DNA from: Bugula neritina
Taxonomy: Eukaryota; Bryozoa; Gymnolaemata; Cheilostomatida; Bugulidae
Direction of reading: 5' to 3'
Assembly (NCBI GenBank): GCA_964035545.1
Contig: OZ037768.1
Coordinates: 14,942,175-15,006,174 of the forward strand
DNA length: 64,000 nt
Shown here: positions 57,682 to 64,000 of the stretch, piece by piece
Layout: every line of letters starts with the position of its first letter
How positions within the stretch are numbered: the stretch's first letter is position 1
Position numbers and translations under genes: made by a program
Notes under the pieces: model-generated
Seen by the model: only the letters and a program-made list of their open reading frames with translations
Told to the model about the DNA's origin: nothing
Databases searched by the model: none

Positions 57682-59409
57682 ATACTGCAATTTACTGAAA
57701 TATACTGTAACATACTAAGACATACTGCAACATACCGAAAAATATGGTAACCTACTGAAATATGTTACAAACTACTGAAACATACTGCAACATACTGCAA
57801 CATAATGAAATATACTGCAACATAATGAAATATACTGCAACATACTGAAAGATACTGCAAGTTACTGCAAAATACTGAAATACATTGTAAGATACCTAAA
57901 TACACTGCAACATACTGCAACATACTGCAACGTATTGAAATACACTGTAACATATTGAAAAACACTGCAACACATTGAAATATACTGCAACATACTAAAA
58001 CATACGGCAACATACTGAAATATACTGCGACACATTGAAATATAGTGCAACATACTGAAATATGCTGTAGCATACTGAAATACACTGCAATACACTGAAG
58101 TATACTGTAATATACAGAAACGTACTGTAACATACTGAAACATACGGCAACATACTAAAATATACTGCGACACATTGAAACATACTGCAACATACTGAAA
58201 TACACCAAAACATACTAAACTCCCCTGCAACATTCTGAAATACACTGTAACACATTGAAATACACTGCAACACAGTGAATTGCACTGAAATACATTGTAA
58301 GATACGGAAACACACTGCAACATACTGCAACATAATGAAATATATGGTAACCTACTGAAATATGTTGAAAACTACTGAAATATACTGCAACATCATGCAA
58401 CATAATGAAAGATACTGCAATATACTGAAATATACTGCAAGATACTGCAACATACTGAAATACACTGTAACATACTGAAATACACTGTAACATATTGAAA
58501 TACACTGCGACATACTGAAATACACTGCGACATACTGCAACATACTGAAAAACGCTGTAACATATTGAAATACACTGCAACACATTGAAATATTCCGCAA
58601 CATACCGAGATATATGGTAAGCTAATGAGATATACTGTAACACGTTGAAGTACACTGCAACATACTGAAATACACTGCAACACACTAAATTATACTGTAA
58701 TTTACAGAAATGTACTGCAACATACTGAAATATACTGCAAGATACTGCAACATACTGAAATACACTGTAACATACTGAAATACACTGCAACATACTGAAA
58801 TATACTGCATGATACTGCAACATACTGATACACATTGTAAGATACTGAAATGCACTGCAACATACTGAAATATACTGCATGATACTGCAACATACTCATA
58901 CACATTGTAAGATACTGAAATACACTGCAACATACCGCAACATACTGCAACGTATTGAATTACACTGTAACATATTGAAAAACACTGCAACACATTGAAA
59001 CATACTGCAACATACTGAAACATACGGCAACATACTGAAATATACTGCGACACATTGAAATATAGTGCAACATACTGAAATATGCTGTAGCATACTGAAA
59101 TACACTGCAATACACTGAAGTATACTGTAATATACAGAAACGTACTGTAACATACTGAAACATACGGCAACATACTACAATATACTGTGACACATTGAAG
59201 TATACTGCAACATACTGAAATACACCGTAACATACTGAAGTACACTGCAACATACTGAAATACACTGTAACATATTGAAATACACTGCAACACACTGAAA
59301 TATACTGAAACATACAGAAATATATGGTAACCTACTGAAATATGTTGCAAACCACTGAAACATACTGCATCATCCTGCAACAAAATGAAATTTACGGTAA
59401 CACTGAAGC
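57682..59409. repeat. M38: B-half, second 7,750-bp block
   Basis: It is a copy of M33 at offset 7,750, with the B tag at 58215 and a beta scar. Confidence 0.93.
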
Positions 59410-61787
59410 ATACTGCAATATACTGAAATATACTGTAACATACTAAGACATACTGCAACATACCGAAAAATATGGTAACCTACTGAAATATGTTACAAAC
59501 TACTCAAAACATACTGCAACATACTGCAACATAATGAAATATACTGCAACAAACTGAAAGATACTGCAACATACTGAAATACACTATAGAATACCCAAAT
59601 ATACTGCAACATACTGAAATATACTGCAAGATACTGCAAAATACTGAAGTACATTGTAAGATACCTAAATACACTGCAACATACTGCAACATACTGCAAC
59701 ATATTGAAATACACTGTAACATATTGAAAAACAGTGCAACACATTGAAATATACCGCAACATACCGAAGTATATGGTAGCCTACTGAAATATACTGCGAC
59801 ATACTGAAATACACTGTAACGTACCGAAATACACTGCAACATACTGAAATACACTGTAACAGATTAAAATACACTGCAACACACTGAAATATACTGAAAC
59901 ATACTGAAATATATGGTAACCCACTGAATTCTGTTGCAGACCACTGAAATATACTGCAACATACTGCAACATAATGAATAATACTGCAACATACTGAAAA
60001 ATACTGCAAGATACTGCAACATACTGATACACATTGTAAGATACTGAAATACACTGCAACATACCGCAACATACTGCAACGTATTGAAATACACTGTAAC
60101 ATATTGAAAAACACTGCAACACATTGAAATATACTGCAACATACTGAAACATACGGCAACATACTGAAATATACTGCGACACATTGAAATATAGTGCAAC
60201 ATACTGAAATATGCTGTAGCATACTGAAATACACTGCAATACACTGAAATATACTGTAATATACAGATTCGTACTGTAACATACTGAAACATACGGCAAC
60301 ATACTAAAATATACTGCGACACATTGAAATATACTGCAACATACTGAAATACACCGTAACATACTAAACTCCACTGCAACATTCTGAAATACACTGTAAC
60401 ACATTGAAATACACTGCAACACAGGGAATTATACTTTAATACATTGTAAGATACGGAAACACACTGCAACATACTGTAACATAATGAAATATAAGGTAAC
60501 CTACTGAAATATGTTGAAAACTACTGAAATATACTGCAATATAATGCAACATAATGAAAGATACTTAACATACTGAAATAAACCGCAAGATACTGCAACA
60601 TACTGAAATACACTGTAACACACTGAAGTATACTGTAATATACAGAAATGTACTGTAAAATACTGAAATATACTTCAACATACTGAAAAATACCTAAAAA
60701 TATTGAAACATACTGATATACACTGAAACATACTGAAATACACTGCAACACATTGGAATATACTGCAACATACCGAAATATATGGTAACCTACTGAAGTA
60801 TGTTGCAAACTACTGAAATATACTGCAACATACTGAAATACGCCGTAACATACCGAAATACACTGCAACATACTGAAATACACTGTAACATATTGAAATA
60901 CACTGCGACATACTGCAACATACTGAAAAACGCTGTAACATATTGAAATACACTGCAACACATTGAAATATTCCGCAACATACCGAAATATATGGTAACC
61001 TAATGAGATATACTGTAACACGTTGAAGTACACTGCAACATACTGAAATACACTGCAACACACTAAATTATACTGTAATTTACAGAAATGTACTGCAACA
61101 TACTGGAATATACTGCAAGATACTGCAACATACTGAAATACACTGTAACATACTGCAATACACTGCAACATACTGAAATATACTGCATGATACTGCAACA
61201 TACTGATACACATTGTAAGATACTGAAATGCACTGCAACATACTGAAATATACTGCATGATACTGCAACATACTCATACACATTGTAAGATACTGAAATA
61301 CACGGCAACAAACCGCAACATACTGCAACGTATTGAAATACACTGTAACATATTGAAAAACACTGCAACACATTGAAATATACTGCAACATACTGAAACA
61401 TACGGCAACATACTGAAATGTACTGCGACACATTGAAATATAGTGCAACATACTGAAATATGCTGTAGCATACTGAAATACACTGCAATACACTGAAGTA
61501 TACTGTAATATACAGAATTGTACTGTAACATACTGAAACATACGGTAACATACTAAAATATACTGCGACACATTGAAATATACTGCAACATACTGAAATA
61601 CACCGTAACATACTGAAATACACTGCAACATACTGAAATACACTGTAACATACTGAAATACACTGCAACACACTGAAATATACTGAAACATACCGAAATA
61701 TATGGTAACCTACTGAAATATGTTGCAAACCACTGAAACATACTGCATCATCCTGCAACAAAATGAAATATACGGTAACACTGAAGC
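59410..61787. repeat. M39: 2,378-bp hybrid, copy of M34
   Basis: It repeats the A-to-B hybrid structure of M34, with the A tag at 60364. It has the same pair of cancelling 1-bp shifts near 59505 and 60565, so these predate the duplication. Confidence 0.93.
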
Positions 61788-62505
61788 ATACTGCAATATA
61801 CTGAAATATACTGTAACATACTAAGACATACTGCAACATACCGAAAAGTATGGTAACCTACTGAAATATGTTACAAACTACTGAAACATACTGCAACATA
61901 CTGCAACATAATAAAATATACTGCAACATAATGACATATACTGCTACATACTGAAAGATACTGCAAGTTACTGCAAAATACTGAAACACATTGTAAGATA
62001 CCTAAATACACTGCAACATACTGCAACATACTGCAACATATTGAAATACACGGTAACATATTGAAAAACACTGCAACACATTGAAATATACCGCAACATA
62101 CCGAAGTATATGGTAGCCTACTGAAATATGCTGCGACATACTGAAATACACTGTAACGTACTGAAATACACTGCAACATACTGAAATACACTGTAACATA
62201 TTAAAATACACTGCAACACACTGAAATATACTGTAACATACCGAAATATATGGTAACCCACTGAAATATGTTACAAACCACTGAAATATACTGCAACATA
62301 CTGCAACATAATGAAGTATACTGCAACAGACTATAATATACTGCAACATACTGAAATACACTGTAACATATTGAAATACACTGCAACACACTGAAATATA
62401 TTGAAACATACCGAAATATATGGTAACCTACTGAAATATGTTGCAAACCACTGAAACATACTGCATCATCCTTCAACAAAATGAAGTATACGGTAACACT
62501 GAAGC
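61788..62505. repeat. M40: 718-bp module, copy of M35
   Basis: It matches M35 at offset 7,750, including its private substitutions. It ends in a delta scar. Confidence 0.93.
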
Positions 62506-63704
62506 ATACTGCAACATACTGTAACATACTAAGACATACTGCAACATACCAACAAATATGGTAACCTACTGAAATATGTTACAAACTATTGAAATATACT
62601 GCAGCATACTGCAACATAATGAAATATACTGCAACATACTGAAAGATACTGCAACATACTGAAATACACTATAGAATACCGAAATATACTGCAACATACT
62701 GAAATATACTGCAAGATACTGCAAAATACTGAAATACATTGTAAGATACCTAAATACACTGCAACATACTGCAACATACTGCAACATATTGAAATACACT
62801 GTAACATATTGAAAAACACTGCCACACATTGAAATATACCGCAACATACCGAAGTATATGGTAGCCTACTGAAATATACTGCGACATACTGAAATACACT
62901 GTAACATACTAAAATACACTGCAACATACTGAAATACACTGTAACATATTAAAATACACTGCAACACACTGAAATATACTGTAACATACCGAAATATATG
63001 GTAACCCACTGAAATATGTTACAAACCACTGAAATATACTGCAACATACTGCAACATAATGAAGTATACTGCAACAGACTATAATATACTGCAACATACT
63101 GAAATACACTGTAACATATTGAAATACACTGCAACACACTGAAATATATTGAAACATACCGAAATATATGGTAACCTACTGAAATATGTTGCAAACCACT
63201 GAAACATACTGCATCATCCTGCAACAAAATGAAGTATACGGTAACACTGAAGCATACTGCAACATACTGTAACATACTAAGACATACTGCAACATACCAA
63301 CAAATATGGTAACCTACTGAAATATGTTACAAACTATTGAAATATACTGCAGCATACTGCAACATAATGAAATATACTGCAACATACTGAAAGATACTGC
63401 AACATACTGAAATACACTATAGAATGCCGAAATATACTGCAACATACTGAAATATACTGCAAGATACTGCAAAATACTGAAATACATTGTAAGATACCTA
63501 AATACACTGCAACATACTGCAACATACTGCAACATATTGAAATACACTGTAACATATTGAAAAACACTGCCACACATTGAAATATACCGCAACATACCGA
63601 AGTATATGGTAGCCTACTGAAATATACTGCGACATACTGAAATACACTGTAACATACTAAAATACACTGCAACATACTGAAATACACTGTAACATATTAA
63701 AATA
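62209..63704. repeat. 748-bp tandem duplication
   Basis: Two successive stretches of 748 bp match, with few differences: CCTTCAACAAAAT near 62470 against CCTGCAACAAAAT near 63218, and AGAATACCG near 62672 against AGAATGCCG near 63420. The parent region at 54,450 and 55,200 is already similar at this spacing, which would allow the unequal exchange. Breakpoints are approximate. Confidence 0.88.
62506..63253. repeat. M41: 748-bp fusion of M36-like and M35-like sequence
   Basis: The left part matches M36 (offset 7,750, CACTATAGAATAC near 62667). From about 62,940 it follows the right part of M35 and M40 and ends in another delta scar. This is the extra 748-bp step not present in the first 7,750-bp block. 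Confidence 0.9.
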
Positions 63705-64000
63705 CACTGCAACACACTGAAATATACTGAAACATACCGAAATATATGGTAACCCACTGAAATATGTTGCAAACCACTGAAATATACTGCAACATACTGC
63801 AACATAATGAAGTATACTGCAACAGACTGAAATATACGGCAAGAAACTGCAACACACTGAAATACACTGTAACATACTGAAGTACACCGCAACATACTGA
63901 AATATACTGCATGATACTGCAACATACTGATACACATTGTAAGATACTGAAATACACTGCAACATACCGCAACATACTGCAACGTATTGAAATACACTGT
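63254..64000. repeat. M42: partial module, start of M36-like A-half
   Basis: It matches M36 from its first base at offset 8,498 (7,750 + 748). It is cut by the window edge, so the array continues to the right. Confidence 0.92.

Larger units (their letters stand above)
851..63253. repeat. 42 copies of an 8-bp phase-breaking unit (module scar)
   Basis: An 8-bp unit, ACTGAAGC (a decamer lacking its first two bases), follows ACGGTAAC. Starts: 851, 2639, 3227, 5015, 6743, 8361, 10139, 11596, 13214, 14942, 15590, 17298, 18916, 20644, 21292, 23000, 24618, 26345, 27803, 29420, 31148, 32766, 34384, 36002, 37730, 39188, 40806, 42534, 44152, 45860, 47038, 48746, 49924, 51652, 54030, 54748, 56426, 57674, 59402, 61780, 62498, 63246. 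Those at 31148, 37730 and 42534 read AATGAAGC. The bases before the scar define four alleles: alpha AATATACGG, beta AATTTACGG, gamma AATAAACGG, delta GAAGTATACGG. One ancestral 2-bp loss copied by amplification is the simplest explanation. Confidence 0.95.
1..64000. repeat. Decameric satellite array, open at both ends
   Basis: The whole window reads as consecutive 10-bp units. The two main classes are xTACTGAAAT-like (ending GAAAT) and xCACTGCAAC-like (ending GCAAC or GTAAC); positions 7 and 10 of the unit vary together. The classes often alternate, giving a 20-bp dimer, with runs of the second class in places. The + strand is A-rich and G-poor, and G+C looks like roughly one third by eye. 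No stretch of unique sequence is present, and bases 1 and 64000 both fall inside modules also found elsewhere in the window. Known biology of tandem satellites suggests eukaryotic heterochromatin; species and chromosomal location cannot be read from the sequence. Confidence 0.97.
49932..64000. repeat. 7,750-bp block and most of a second copy
   Basis: M33-M37 (49932-57681) has module lengths 1728, 2378, 718, 1678, 1248. The second copy starts at 57682 and runs 1728, 2378, 718 before the 748-bp step changes it. It then continues at offset 8,498 to the window edge. The unit has five scars and two cancelling shifts, giving remainder 0. Confidence 0.93.

Noticed and set aside
62325-62345. TATAAT-like promoter element in GACTATAATATAC
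   Set aside because: It is a chance match in A/T-rich repeats; no matching upstream element or gene follows.
1-64000. Many minus-strand open reading frames of 60-283 codons, with peptides such as FQYVAVYFSM repeated
   Set aside because: They follow from a 10-bp unit without stops on that strand (30-bp, ten-residue period). All three frames are open in overlapping places, starts and stops move with single substitutions, and no domain, signal peptide with a mature protein, or non-repetitive segment is present.
1-64000. CRISPR array
   Set aside because: There are no unique spacers between repeats; units are contiguous and graded in similarity, and no cas-like genes are present.
1-64000. Telomeric repeat tract
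   Set aside because: The unit is not G-rich on either strand, does not resemble known telomere repeats, and has kilobase-scale higher-order structure.
1-64000. Transposon or retroelement origin of the modules
   Set aside because: I see no terminal repeats with target duplications, no transposase or reverse-transcriptase coding sequence, and the modules are decamer-built throughout.
1-64000. tRNA, rRNA or other structured RNA genes
   Set aside because: No cloverleaf, conserved rRNA segments or internal promoter boxes were seen; only short dyads of 5 bp occur.

Overview
The window is one uninterrupted block of satellite DNA. From base 1 to base 64000 it is built from a 10-bp unit close to ATACTGAAAT or ACACTGCAAC, and both ends lie inside the array. 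I find no credible protein gene, RNA gene, transposon, CRISPR array or unique sequence. Such a long, hierarchically organised satellite fits a eukaryotic nuclear chromosome (heterochromatic, pericentromeric or subtelomeric). Nothing here identifies the species, and I do not recognise the family with confidence.

The array has four levels. (1) A decamer. (2) A 20-bp dimer, because units ending GAAAT tend to alternate with units ending GCAAC or GTAAC. (3) Modules ended by a shared scar, an 8-bp unit (ACTGAAGC, two bases short) that follows ACGGTAAC. I located 42 scars. Every scar-to-scar distance leaves remainder 8 on division by 10, except three that are one base shorter and hold a visible 1-bp deletion. 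(4) A dimeric higher-order repeat of 3,346 bp, made of a 'B-half' (1,728 bp, tag CTAAACTCCC) and an 'A-half' (1,618 bp, tag CTAAACTCCA). It is intact at 5023-8368, 29428-32773 and 40814-44159. Other modules are shortened, extended or hybrid forms, with lengths differing by multiples of 10 bp.

Region by region: 1-5022 holds A/B hybrid modules with a 2,376-bp repeat; 5023-13221 holds one canonical repeat plus variants; 13222-24625 is a 5,702-bp block in two near-identical copies; 24626-44159 was expanded by a 6,582-bp and then a 4,804-bp duplication, traceable through three marked A-half lineages (L1, L2, L3); 44160-49931 is a 2,886-bp block in two copies; 49932-64000 is a 7,750-bp block and most of a second copy, which carries a further 748-bp tandem step. 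Copies within each duplication differ by only scattered single bases where I compared them, so the amplification looks recent.

All long open frames are on the minus strand. They follow from the lack of stop codons in the reverse-complement decamer and encode a monotonous decapeptide; I do not treat them as genes. Module names M0-M42 number the stretches between scars from left to right. The scar alleles are alpha (AATATACGG before the scar), beta (AATTTACGG), gamma (AATAAACGG) and delta (GAAGTATACGG).
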